From assembly GCA_949825045.1 (NCBI GenBank), contig OX463827.1:518501-582500 (forward strand): DNA of 64,000 nt, given 5' to 3'. The notes under the pieces were generated by a model. It did not search any database. It was not told the DNA's origin and saw only the letters and a list, made by a program, of their open reading frames with translations. Within the stretch, counting starts at the first letter, position 1, and each line of letters opens with the position of its first letter. This document shows, piece by piece, positions 54,152 to 62,529 of this stretch. Both the position numbers and the translations under genes were made by a program. The DNA is from Argyresthia goedartella (lineage: Eukaryota > Arthropoda > Insecta > Lepidoptera > Argyresthiidae).

Positions 54152-54168
54152 TTGGTAGCTAGAGCGTG
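54152..54168 (+). promoter_or_regulatory. BEL-2 candidate primer-binding site
   Basis: TTGGTAGCTAGAGCGTGG lies two bases after the LTR. It contains the TGG complementary to a tRNA CCA end, at the expected position for priming minus-strand DNA synthesis. The tRNA was not identified. Confidence 0.55.
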
Positions 54169-54687
54169 GCTTCTTGAGATTTGCAGCCGTCAAGGGCTCC
54201 AGGAAGACACGATTTGGGACTATCAATCTGTAGGTATAGGCGGTTATTAGCTAACTTGCGGTTGTTCCTGTATCCACATAGATTGGTAGTATTGTAAGCT
54301 ATAGGTCTATTGCTGGTAGTAGACAGAAAGATATTGAGTTGAAATTTGCATTGAAGTACCAGTTAGTCAATCTATTAGTGGTCTAGTAATGCTAATGAAT
54401 GTTTGGTTAACATAGGTAGTTACATCTATTGATAGCAGGCTATTACATTGTTTTCAGTTTATAGCAATTTATAACTTGAACTAATATTGACTATCTGTGT
54501 GTGTTATAATGATATAGGGAAACTAAATTGTATTACAGAATTTATATAGATATAAAACTCGGTTCCTATTGTTTAAGGAAAACAGCATTGTTTAAGTTGT
54601 GGTTTAGGGTTCCCTCGTTTGGGTTGTAGACTGGAGGGTCCAATATAATTGAGTTACTGCAAATTGTGAGTAAGTATCGTTCCGATC
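54169..54687 (+). other. BEL-2 leader
   Basis: About 520 bp between the primer-binding site and the gag ATG, without a coding frame. The packaging signal would be expected here, but none can be pointed to. Confidence 0.5.
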
Positions 54688-56817
54688 ATGTCGTTATCTG
54701 AAATCCAGAAGGGTGTTTCTAAGGAACTCAGATGGTTTTCCTCCGCACACGGTCTGATAGACCGTTTAGATAGGCATGATGTGGTATTGGAGCGGTCTAT
54801 GGACGTTAAGGAACGTTACAATAGGGTGCTCGAATTGTCCGCGCAGGCGGAATCAGTTGATGGTTGCGCACCTGACAGGCTGTCACGGTTGCTAGGGGAT
54901 GTCGACCAATGTATGGAGATGGCAGCTGCTATCACGCAGAAGGCTGCGGACATACGTAGACAGCGCGAGTCCAGCCATGGTGGTGACATTGAAGCACCTC
55001 TGCCGCTTCAGGGTTCAGGGTCCAGGTTACCGGCCATAACTATGCCTACTTTTGACGGAGTGTCCGGTGAATGGATGAGCTTCATCAATCTGTTCGACAG
55101 TTTGGTGCACATGCGATCGGACATTACCAAGTCTGTCAAGATGGCTCAGCTGGTGGCAGCATTGAGGGGTGAGCCTAGGGAGCTGGTCGCTCATTTGACA
55201 GTTACGGAGGGTAACTATGAAACGGCCAGACAATTGTTGGTCAGACGTTACCATAACAAACGGAGGTTGGCCGATGCCCAACTGAACCGTTTGTTTAGTA
55301 TCCCGGTTGTGAACAAGGTCGGGGCCATACAGACGGAGGTTTTGAACCCGTTGTTGTCCGTCACCAAGGCCCTAGAGAATCTTGGACTTCCGGTTGGTGA
55401 ATGGTCGTACCTACTGTTGTACATTGTACTTTCCCGCCTACCCGCTGACGTGCAGACTCGTTTCGAACAGTCTCACGGGAGGTCGGCCGAGGACCTGCCC
55501 GCCTTCTCCGACTTGGTCGGATTCTTGGAAGAGGAGGCTCGACGGGCAGAGAATTTGGGGTTGACGGTCACCCATCCTTCGGAGCCACAGAGAGCTGCCG
55601 GGAGCGCTGTGAGTAGGGGCCCTCCGACGAGGAAGGACCGCACCAACCGGCAGTCGTATGGGACTGTGAGTGCATTGACCCCACATAGTGAGACCTGCCC
55701 ATGTTGTAGGCAGATTGGCCATGCTGTGGCCAATTGCAATAAGTTCGGGGAACTTAGGGTTGAGGGACGGCGCCGGATGGCCAAGCAGCGGAGCTGGTGT
55801 TTCCTGTGCCTCGGGCCACACATGGCTAGGGACTGCACGCGTACCAAAATGTGCGGATATTGTGGTGGGGCCCACAACAATCTGTTGTGCATGAACCGGT
55901 CCGGCCAACAGCCTCCACAGGGCCGTATCCAGGGTGACACGGCATGGGGCCCTGAGAATTCGTTTGCGACTCGGAGCGCAACTCAGGGGCCAACGTCCCC
56001 ACGTCCACAGGGCCGTACCCAGGGTGACACGGCATGGGGCCCTGAGAATTCGTTTGCGACTAGGAGCGCAACTCAGGGGCCAATGTCCCCACGTGCACAG
56101 GGCGGTACTAGGGTGCAGGGCCGCACTCAGGGTCATCACATGGGGGGCCCTGAGTTTTCGGTTGCGACTCAGCATCCAACTCAGCGGGCAATGGGGCCAC
56201 AAGCACGTGGCCACCTAGGGGTGCAGGGCCGCACTCAGGGTCATCACATGGGGGGCCCTGAGTTTTCGGTTGCGACTCAGCATCCAACTCAGCGGGCAAT
56301 GGGGCCACAAGCGCGCAGCCACCCAGGGGTGCAGGGCCGCATTCAGGGTCATCACATGGGGGGCCCTGAGTTTTCGGTTGCGACTCAGCATCCGACTCAG
56401 CGGGCAATGGGGCCACAAGCACGCAGCCACCCAGGGGTGCAGGGCCGCACTCAGGGTCATCACATGGGGGGCCCTGAGTTTTCGGTTGCGACTCAGCATC
56501 CGACTCAGCGGGACATTGGGTATGTTGAGCAGGCCGTAACGGGCGGGTGGCATGGGACACCTTCGAGCTATGCGGATGCGGTTCGGACGCCGCCTCAGTT
56601 GTCGCCCCGCTCGTCGCCTCGTCCTCGTCGGTCGCATGTGATGTCCCCCCCGCTCATGGAGCGGCCACGGTTGAATTCACGCCCAACCCCCTTCGGGGGG
56701 CGTCGTAGGGTGGCAATGGAACCGGCGCGTGGGCCATTTGTACAATGGGACCCTCTGGCGTATAGCTGCCTACCTGATCGGTTACAGGCACAGTGGAGCC
56801 CCGGGGGCCCTCGCTAG
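54688..56817 (+). CDS. gag: BEL-2 gag with three zinc knuckles and a repetitive tail
   Basis: A 709-residue open frame from ATG 54688. The capsid part shows AITMPTFDGVSGEWMSFINL (about 116-135), LVAALRGEPRELV and the RRYHNKRRLADAQL block (about 187-199), all typical of BEL/Pao Gag. Three Cys/His knuckles follow at about 337-350 (CPCC...), 371-383 (CFLC...) and 389-401 (CGYC...). Residues 411-470 are two 30-residue repeats. From about 477 there are three 36-residue repeats and a partial fourth, each with GHHMGGPEFSVATQHPTQR. The last 110 residues are Pro/Arg/Ser-rich. The function is particle formation and RNA binding. The repetitive tail is unusual. Confidence 0.85.
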   Translation: MSLSEIQKGVSKELRWFSSAHGLIDRLDRHDVVLERSMDVKERYNRVLELSAQAESVDGCAPDRLSRLLGDVDQCMEMAAAITQKAADIRRQRESSHGGDIEAPLPLQGSGSRLPAITMPTFDGVSGEWMSFINLFDSLVHMRSDITKSVKMAQLVAALRGEPRELVAHLTVTEGNYETARQLLVRRYHNKRRLADAQLNRLFSIPVVNKVGAIQTEVLNPLLSVTKALENLGLPVGEWSYLLLYIVLSRLPADVQTRFEQSHGRSAEDLPAFSDLVGFLEEEARRAENLGLTVTHPSEPQRAAGSAVSRGPPTRKDRTNRQSYGTVSALTPHSETCPCCRQIGHAVANCNKFGELRVEGRRRMAKQRSWCFLCLGPHMARDCTRTKMCGYCGGAHNNLLCMNRSGQQPPQGRIQGDTAWGPENSFATRSATQGPTSPRPQGRTQGDTAWGPENSFATRSATQGPMSPRAQGGTRVQGRTQGHHMGGPEFSVATQHPTQRAMGPQARGHLGVQGRTQGHHMGGPEFSVATQHPTQRAMGPQARSHPGVQGRIQGHHMGGPEFSVATQHPTQRAMGPQARSHPGVQGRTQGHHMGGPEFSVATQHPTQRDIGYVEQAVTGGWHGTPSSYADAVRTPPQLSPRSSPRPRRSHVMSPPLMERPRLNSRPTPFGGRRRVAMEPARGPFVQWDPLAYSCLPDRLQAQWSPGGPR
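55918..56515 (+). repeat. In-frame tandem repeats in BEL-2 gag
   Basis: Two 90-bp units (from 55918 and 56008), then 108-bp units beginning at about 56116, 56224, 56332 and 56440 (the last partial). Both types start with CAGGGCCG and encode QGR-QG. The units of each type differ at few positions, so expansion is recent. Long open frames on the minus strand through this region are a composition effect. Confidence 0.85.
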
Positions 56818-56859
56818 GAATTTACGGCCCAACAATTTGTTGCCCCCCAACCGGAGACG

Positions 56860-58401
56860 GTGGTGTTACCGATCGCCTCTGTGCTTGTTTGGGATTTAAC
56901 GGGCAACCCAACATACGTTCGCGCCCTATTAGATTCTGGAGCTCAGGGCTGCATTGTATCGAACGATTTAGCGAAATGGTTGGGCCTCAATATAAATAAT
57001 GTATCGCTGCCGAGGAAATTGGTCCCTGCTGGGGATTACAGAGCAACCCTTCACGGGTTTTGTGATGCCTCTGAAAGAGGGTTTGCGGCAGCGGTTTATT
57101 TGCGAACCGTCACCTCCACCGGGGAGGTCGACGTGCGTTTGGTTTTGGCAAAAAGCAAGGTAGCGCCTATTCGGACAAGGATGACGATTCCAAAACTAGA
57201 ACTGTCCGGGGCTGCTCTTTTGACCAAACTTTTGAATCACACTCTAACAGTGTTGCGTGGGTCAGTGGTTTTGGAGGATACGGTGTACGCGTGGACGTAC
57301 AGCCAGATTTTTTTGTGCTGGATGAAGGCTTCGGTCCATAACTTAGAGGTTTTTGTTGCGAACCGTGTCTCCCAGATTGTGTCGTCTGAGGTCCCACTGA
57401 CCTGGAGACATGTACCAGGAGAATTGAACCCGTCTGATTGTGCATCCAGGGGATGTCGGGCTCCTGAACTCGTTAGACACCATTTGTGGTGGGGACCACC
57501 CTGGCTTGCCAGGAGAGAATCGGACTGGCCCCACAGCCATGTAGTAGTATATTCGGATCATGGCCCCAGAGCGGCCGTGCATGTTACCCAGAAGGCTGAG
57601 GACCCTGACGCCGGGTTTCTGCTGGACCGGTATAGCTCATGTGTGTTTGTTTGTTTATCCACCAAGGCGGTACATCTCGAGCTCGTTGCTGATCTCTCGA
57701 CAGAGGCTTTCATTGCTTGTTTGGATAGGTTTGTTTCTCGAAGGGGACTTCCAACTTTGATCCGCTCTGATAACGGCACTAACTACGTCGGTGCGGAACG
57801 ATACTTACGAGAGATAGTCAAATTTTTGAATGTAAATAAAGTGGATATTGGAACGGCCCTCTCCCGTCGGGGTATACAGTGGACCTTCAGCCCACCGAGT
57901 TGCCCCCACTGGGGTGGGATTTTTGAGGCCGTAGTTAAGTCAGCTAAGACGCACTTGGGGCGTATAGTAGGTCAGACCGCGCTGACTTTTGAGGAGCTCG
58001 CGACATTGTTTTGTAAGATCGAGGCCGTTCTCAATTCGCGACCGTTGTGTCCGCTCAGCTCGGATCCAAATGACCTGGAGGCTCTGACCCCAGGCCATTT
58101 CTTGATAGGACAGCCACTTAACGCGTTGCCCGAGCACCCTTTCGAGGGAGTGAAATTGTATCGGTTGTCAAGGTACCAGATGTTGCAGCAGTTTACTCAG
58201 AATTTCTGGAAGCGTTGGTCGCTCGAGTATCTGCATATCTTACAACAGCGCCTTAAGTGGACTGACAAAACCAGCCCCCCTAGTGTTGGTGACCTCGTTC
58301 CGGTTAAGGATGCTAACCTACCGCCACTACGTTGGCGCAGGGGGCGCATTGTTAACTTGTTCCCTGGCAAGGTCGGGAACACCGGTCTGCAGAGGTTCTA
58401 G
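56860..58401 (+). CDS. pol: BEL-2 pol, protease-RNase H-integrase remnant without RT
   Basis: A 513-codon frame. Residues 23-30 hold the aspartic protease motif LLDSGAQG. At about residue 57-64 the sequence passes straight into RNase H (HGFCDASERGFAAAVYLR, then KLELSGAALL). The whole reverse transcriptase, including the YXDD box, is missing. Near residue 233-255 a second join leads directly to the integrase core (VCLSTKAVHLEL, RSDNGTNYVGA, GGIFEAVVKSAK). The integrase zinc finger and the first catalytic Asp are gone, while the second Asp and the Glu remain. The C-terminus ends at a TAG after GLQRF, shortened against BEL-1. Both deletions keep the frame. It cannot be an active polyprotein on its own. 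Confidence 0.85.
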   Translation: MVLPIASVLVWDLTGNPTYVRALLDSGAQGCIVSNDLAKWLGLNINNVSLPRKLVPAGDYRATLHGFCDASERGFAAAVYLRTVTSTGEVDVRLVLAKSKVAPIRTRMTIPKLELSGAALLTKLLNHTLTVLRGSVVLEDTVYAWTYSQIFLCWMKASVHNLEVFVANRVSQIVSSEVPLTWRHVPGELNPSDCASRGCRAPELVRHHLWWGPPWLARRESDWPHSHVVVYSDHGPRAAVHVTQKAEDPDAGFLLDRYSSCVFVCLSTKAVHLELVADLSTEAFIACLDRFVSRRGLPTLIRSDNGTNYVGAERYLREIVKFLNVNKVDIGTALSRRGIQWTFSPPSCPHWGGIFEAVVKSAKTHLGRIVGQTALTFEELATLFCKIEAVLNSRPLCPLSSDPNDLEALTPGHFLIGQPLNALPEHPFEGVKLYRLSRYQMLQQFTQNFWKRWSLEYLHILQQRLKWTDKTSPPSVGDLVPVKDANLPPLRWRRGRIVNLFPGKVGNTGLQRF

Positions 58402-58492
58402 TAGGAGGCTCGGTTCTAAAACGAGCGGTAGCAACGTTGTCTCGGCTGCCCGTAGATTAGGGGACAGGTGGGTGCCTGTCCGGGCGGGTGAT
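58402..58492 (+). other. BEL-2 region before the 3' LTR
   Basis: It contains AGGGGACAGGTGGG (about 58458-58471), a weak purine-rich tract, 20 bases before the LTR. There is no further coding frame. Confidence 0.4.
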
Positions 58493-59035
58493 TGTTCGAT
58501 TCCAAATCGATATTCGATCGATGGTTTCGGAACGGCCATTTTGAATTTGACGTTGCTGCCAACCTTGCAGTTTTTTGACAACTGACAGACAAAAGCCCTC
58601 GCAATGTGACGCGTATTGATTAGGGCATTGAAATTAAATCGCAGTCCATCTGGAATGTATTCGGGTTCCCCTCAGGATTGTCTATATAGCTGAGTGTTTT
58701 GTGGTTCCCCGAACCAGATAAAGTTCGCATTTACGTGGCCGATTGGTTTTTTCCCACGTAACATAACCTGTGTTGGAACACTGTGCTCGTCGAAGCTGGC
58801 CTGCCAGCCATACCTGGTTGGCTGAAGAACCTGTCTACCAAGAAGAGCCTAGGGTGCACCCAGGCCTTGCAGAGAGACAGGAGTTTGACGGGAACGAAGC
58901 ACAGACCAGGTCAGATAGATTCATAAGTATTAGCTCGGTGAATCGCCGACGTTCACACTTCTTGGCATCTGATCGCTACGCTACCTCGTAGCTATGGGCC
59001 CCTGCGAGGTCATTGGGTGCCGAGAAGCCTGAACA
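58493..59035 (+). repeat. BEL-2 3' LTR
   Basis: Nearly identical to 53606-54149, with differences at TTTTTTGACAAC, CAGGATTGTC, TTCACACTTC and a one-base indel. The target duplication GTTAG follows. Confidence 0.9.
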
Positions 59036-60415
59036 GTTAGTTTTTAATGCTGGCTGCATTAGAGCAACAGTGGGGTCAGTTCAAGAACGATTATTGTCCG
59101 TGGTTGATGCCGGCTGAGTTGGAGTAGCAATGCTATTAATGTTTTTAGTAAATGAACCATCGTTGTCAGTGGTTGATGCTGGTTGGGTTGGAGCAGCAAT
59201 GCTATTAGTGTTTTCTGTCAATGAACCATTATTTTCTACTGTGGGAGATGGCTGATTTGATGCAACGACGTTGTTTGTAGTTAATATTGGATCCTTAATA
59301 TTGGATCCTTAATAGGTATAACCTGGGATTTTCTAACAGTTTTTCAAATTTGTTTAAATCTTCCTTGTTAGATATAATCTTAAATTCAACATTTTCTGCT
59401 TTTTCGCCCGGCATCACATTACGCTCTGCAATTGTGTCTACCTGTGCACTTAAAAATGATAACTTGCGCAATATTTTGTCCTCCGAGCATTTTAAATAAT
59501 CTAAAATGATTTGTTGGTTCTGCTGTAATGCTTCGGTTATTGCTAAAATGCTCGAAATTGCTTCAGAGTTCGGAGAGTTTTCATTTTGCACCTGCAAGGT
59601 AACGCCCTCTTCTGATGTTTGAGGAATATCAGCAATATATTCGTAGACGACACTATTAGCCTATTTATCATTGCTTGACTCTTCTTCGATCGGCGCCGCT
59701 GAAGTTTGGTCCTGGAGATAAAAGAAAAAGTGTTATGAGGTACTTATACAGATCGTTTGAAGTACGAATGTTTATGGACTCCAATGTGTCTTAATTTTAT
59801 TATAATCAAGTAGACAAGCACTTATTTATGTTTATTGAAGTAAACACCGCATTCTTAAATAATGTAGTGTGTATTTCTGAGTGTATACGACCCAGACCTA
59901 ATTTAATGAGAGTTAATAGACTTCTCCTCGCTTAGCCTGTAATGAAGCCGGCTCAAATGAACTCTCTCTGCTCTTGAGCTGGATTAGGGTCAAAAGTTAA
60001 ACCTAATTGTTAACAATGATCGATTTCCGCTAAATATTAGATCCCAGTAATAATAATATTGGTACTTACTGTCACACTTCCGCTTGCAATTTCATCAAAG
60101 TATTGTTGAATAACATTTTTAGGTTTTTCCTTTGGCGTTAGTGGTGTACTTCCTTCAATTTCTGTGTCACTTTCTTGTAACATATAAGCTAGCCCTGCTT
60201 CTGCACTTTGTTTAGAAAGTAATCCGGTCCTCTTGACCTGGCATTTCATCGTGAGCCAATAATCGTCAGGACAAGATGATTCTTGTTCTAACAACTCCTC
60301 CACTCTCCATTTTGGCCAATGTAATATTCTATTTTGTTCCCATTTGTCAGGGATAATCGATAGTGTAAATTTTCCGCGCTCCTTTGTTTGTATGATTTTA
60401 AATGGCTTGTTGATG
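59036..60415 (-). pseudogene. DUF4806-like gene adjoining the CACTA-like transposase
   Basis: On minus an exon 60415-60070 (after TTTTGCAG, before GTAAGT) encodes KPFKIIQTKERGKFTLSIIP, NRILHWPKWR and a Cys-containing CPDDYWLTMKCQVKR. A second exon starts at 59711 (after ATCTCCAG), phase-compatible. It contains a TAG at 59663-59661, a helical region, and EFKIISNKEDLNKFEKLL (about 59395-59340), the DUF4806-type block. After a TAA at 59297-59295 and a frame change near a 14-bp duplication, an Asn/Ser/Thr-rich tail with repeated PTQPASTTDN follows, including a TGA at 59083-59081. BEL-2 then interrupts it; coding continues at 53605. I recall such genes next to insect CACTA-type transposases. Its biochemical role is unknown. 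Confidence 0.55.
59281..59308. repeat. 14-bp tandem duplication
   Basis: TTAATATTGGATCC occurs twice head-to-tail inside the DUF4806-like gene, close to where its reading frame changes. Confidence 0.85.
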
Positions 60416-60904
60416 CTGCAAAAAAGCAAAATATAAAATAAAAAACACAAACTATAGGGTGTATCAAAAATACCTAGGTAATTGCTCTATCTATCGCCTC
60501 ACGTGACTATGTTAATAAAAATAACAACAACAACTCATAATCATATCGTTGTGAGATAGTATCTGGATATCACAGAGGTTAATACTAACTAACTCCAAAA
60601 TGTATGAATTATGGCCATGTAGGTATCGCCGCAAATAATAGGTACGCGGCAAATATTTCATGCTAGCTATGTCACTCTTGAGCCTCTAAACTCATAACAT
60701 AAAATCATAATATAAAATCGTTGCAACGACGTGAAGAAACTACAAACAAACGCACTTTCTCATTTCTAATATTAATAATACTGAAGTATGGATAAATATT
60801 TCAAAATGCATATTACCTACAATATCTACATATTTTTGTGACAAGTATTATGTTTGCGACCTACTTTAAAACTGTTGTTTAATAAAAGTTAAAACTAACC
60901 AATA
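60416..60904. other. Spacer upstream of the DUF4806-like gene
   Basis: AT-rich. A first exon of the DUF4806-like gene and the right end of the CACTA-like unit are expected here, but neither could be located with confidence. Confidence 0.4.
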
Positions 60905-61078
60905 ATCTCGGTCGCCGGCGCGACGGGAGCTCCAGTCACCTGCGTTCACTCAAGATGAAAGATGTTCCGCTACTGTTCAGTCCTCTCTGAGATCTACTAG
61001 CAATCACATGTATTTTCGCTACCCGGTTACGCTTACCAAAGATTCTCAAAGTGCGTTATCTCGTTCGTTATCGCTACA

Positions 61079-62016
61079 ATGGTTGAGTGCGGCGGTTGCA
61101 ACCAAGAAGCCTCGGATACCATTCCTTGTGCAGTGTGCGGACTATATTATGATTTCATATGTGCCGGCATCACCGAGGCGAAGTACCGGAGATTATCGGA
61201 AAAGAAGAAAAGAGAGTGGAACTGTCCTTCGTGTCTGATCAAGGTGGTACCACTGGTGGGTACTAGCACGCCTGCGACTTCACTGCCGTTGGCTGCAACG
61301 ACTTCTGAATCTCCTTCTGTGCCAACCCTGGAGCTCATCATGCAGCGTCTGGATGCAATGGCCATGCAGCTGCAACCTCTCAAGAGTCTGGCAAGCATAA
61401 GTAGTGACATTTCCGATCTAAAGACCGTGACCGAGTCCATTGTAGGCAGGATCGACGACATCGAGCGTCGCGTTGCTCAAGTCGAGCGGCAGCAGGTCGT
61501 CACCACGGAGCTACAGGTGAGAGTGGAGGCGCTGGAGAAGTCGTCTGAGGCTAGAGACCAGTGGCTACGTTCGTGCAATGTGGAGATAAAGGGAGTCCCC
61601 CTTAAGACCAACGAAAATCTTCTGGGTATTCTATCCAACGTTGGAAAAGCTATCGGATTTGCCATAGTGCGCGAAAAATTAAATTTTATTACTAGAATTC
61701 CCTCTCGCGAGGAAGGAAAAGGCAAGTCTATAATCGTTTGTTTCACGCACCGTTTCGACAAGGAGAATTTTGTCGCAGCTGGCCGAGCTACTAACTCTCA
61801 GCATCCGACATCGGCATGCAAGGGGCCGACAGGGTGTTCATTAATGACCATCTCACCGTCAGCCAAAAGCAGCTTCTCACGTCGGCGAAGAAATTGGTCA
61901 AGGAAAAGCAATATGAATTCATATGGGTAAAAAACGGCAAAATCGTGGTGCGGCGGAACGAAACATCGCCCTTTCTCCATATTCAATCCACCAGTGACCT
62001 ATCAAAAATTAAATAA
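61079..62016 (+). pseudogene. LINE-G ORF1: zinc finger, coiled coil, RRM (frameshifted)
   Basis: ATG 61079 opens a frame to 61930. Residues 4-52 form a PHD-like Cys cluster (C4, C7, C17, C20, C28, C49, C52); the usual His seems replaced (YYDFIC). Residues 80-165 are coiled-coil-like. From about 170 (LRSCNVEIKGVP) an RRM-like domain begins. Near 61795-61815 the homology moves to the frame of 61816-62016 (ADRVFINDHLTVSQKQLL, then FIWVKNGKIVVRR), the expected C-terminal part. One frameshift therefore separates the two. The family role is RNA-binding chaperone. Confidence 0.7.
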
Positions 62017-62529
62017 TATGCTACATTTAGAATTAATTACCTTTGGTGCTTGTTATGTTTTGAACACTTTGCTAAATATGTTTTTATACTTTGAATACAT
62101 ACATTCTGCCATTGCTTTGTTGATCACTCAAACCACTCTCGCGCTTACCTATTTTTCCTACTGCATATTTTGAACTCTGCTGCACGGTTATTAGTAACTA
62201 ATTTGCTATGTGACCGTATCTTATCACCGCTTATTATTGCCGATCATCTCGCTGCTAATTTGTCCCTATATGCTTTGAATATGAGTCGCGCAGGCTTGCA
62301 ACCCGCTTTTTGCTGCCTTCGTCTGGCAGTATTGTTTAATATTTCCATACTGTTTAGCTGGTACCGATTACAATTACGGACTCTGTTCTGGCGCTGCCGT
62401 ATAATTATATTTAACTTAATAATGATGTGGGAATAGCTTGTGTCATTATCATTGCCTAATTCTTTAAAGTGTCTTCAAATTTCTTACTATCTGCGATTAT
62501 TTCATTGTAACGTAACCGTCGGATAATCT
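62017..62529. other. Inter-ORF region of LINE-G
   Basis: About 500 bp between ORF1 and the first endonuclease block. A short open frame at 62170-62436 shows no recognisable family features. Confidence 0.4.

Larger units (their letters stand above)
53606..59035 (+). mobile_element. BEL-2, BEL/Pao LTR retrotransposon with deleted pol
   Basis: The LTRs 53606-54149 and 58493-59035 have TG/CA ends and differ at four or so positions (three substitutions, one indel). The target duplication GTTAG is at 53601-53605 and 59036-59040. Gag (54688-56817) is intact. Pol (56860-58401) is a shortened open frame that joins protease to RNase H to integrase core. The element lies in the last exon of a DUF4806-like gene, on the opposite strand. 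Confidence 0.9.

Noticed and set aside
55438..56637. Long minus-strand open frames of 140-258 codons
   Set aside because: They lie opposite the BEL-2 gag and its repeats, and reflect composition; the plus frame has the Gag motifs.
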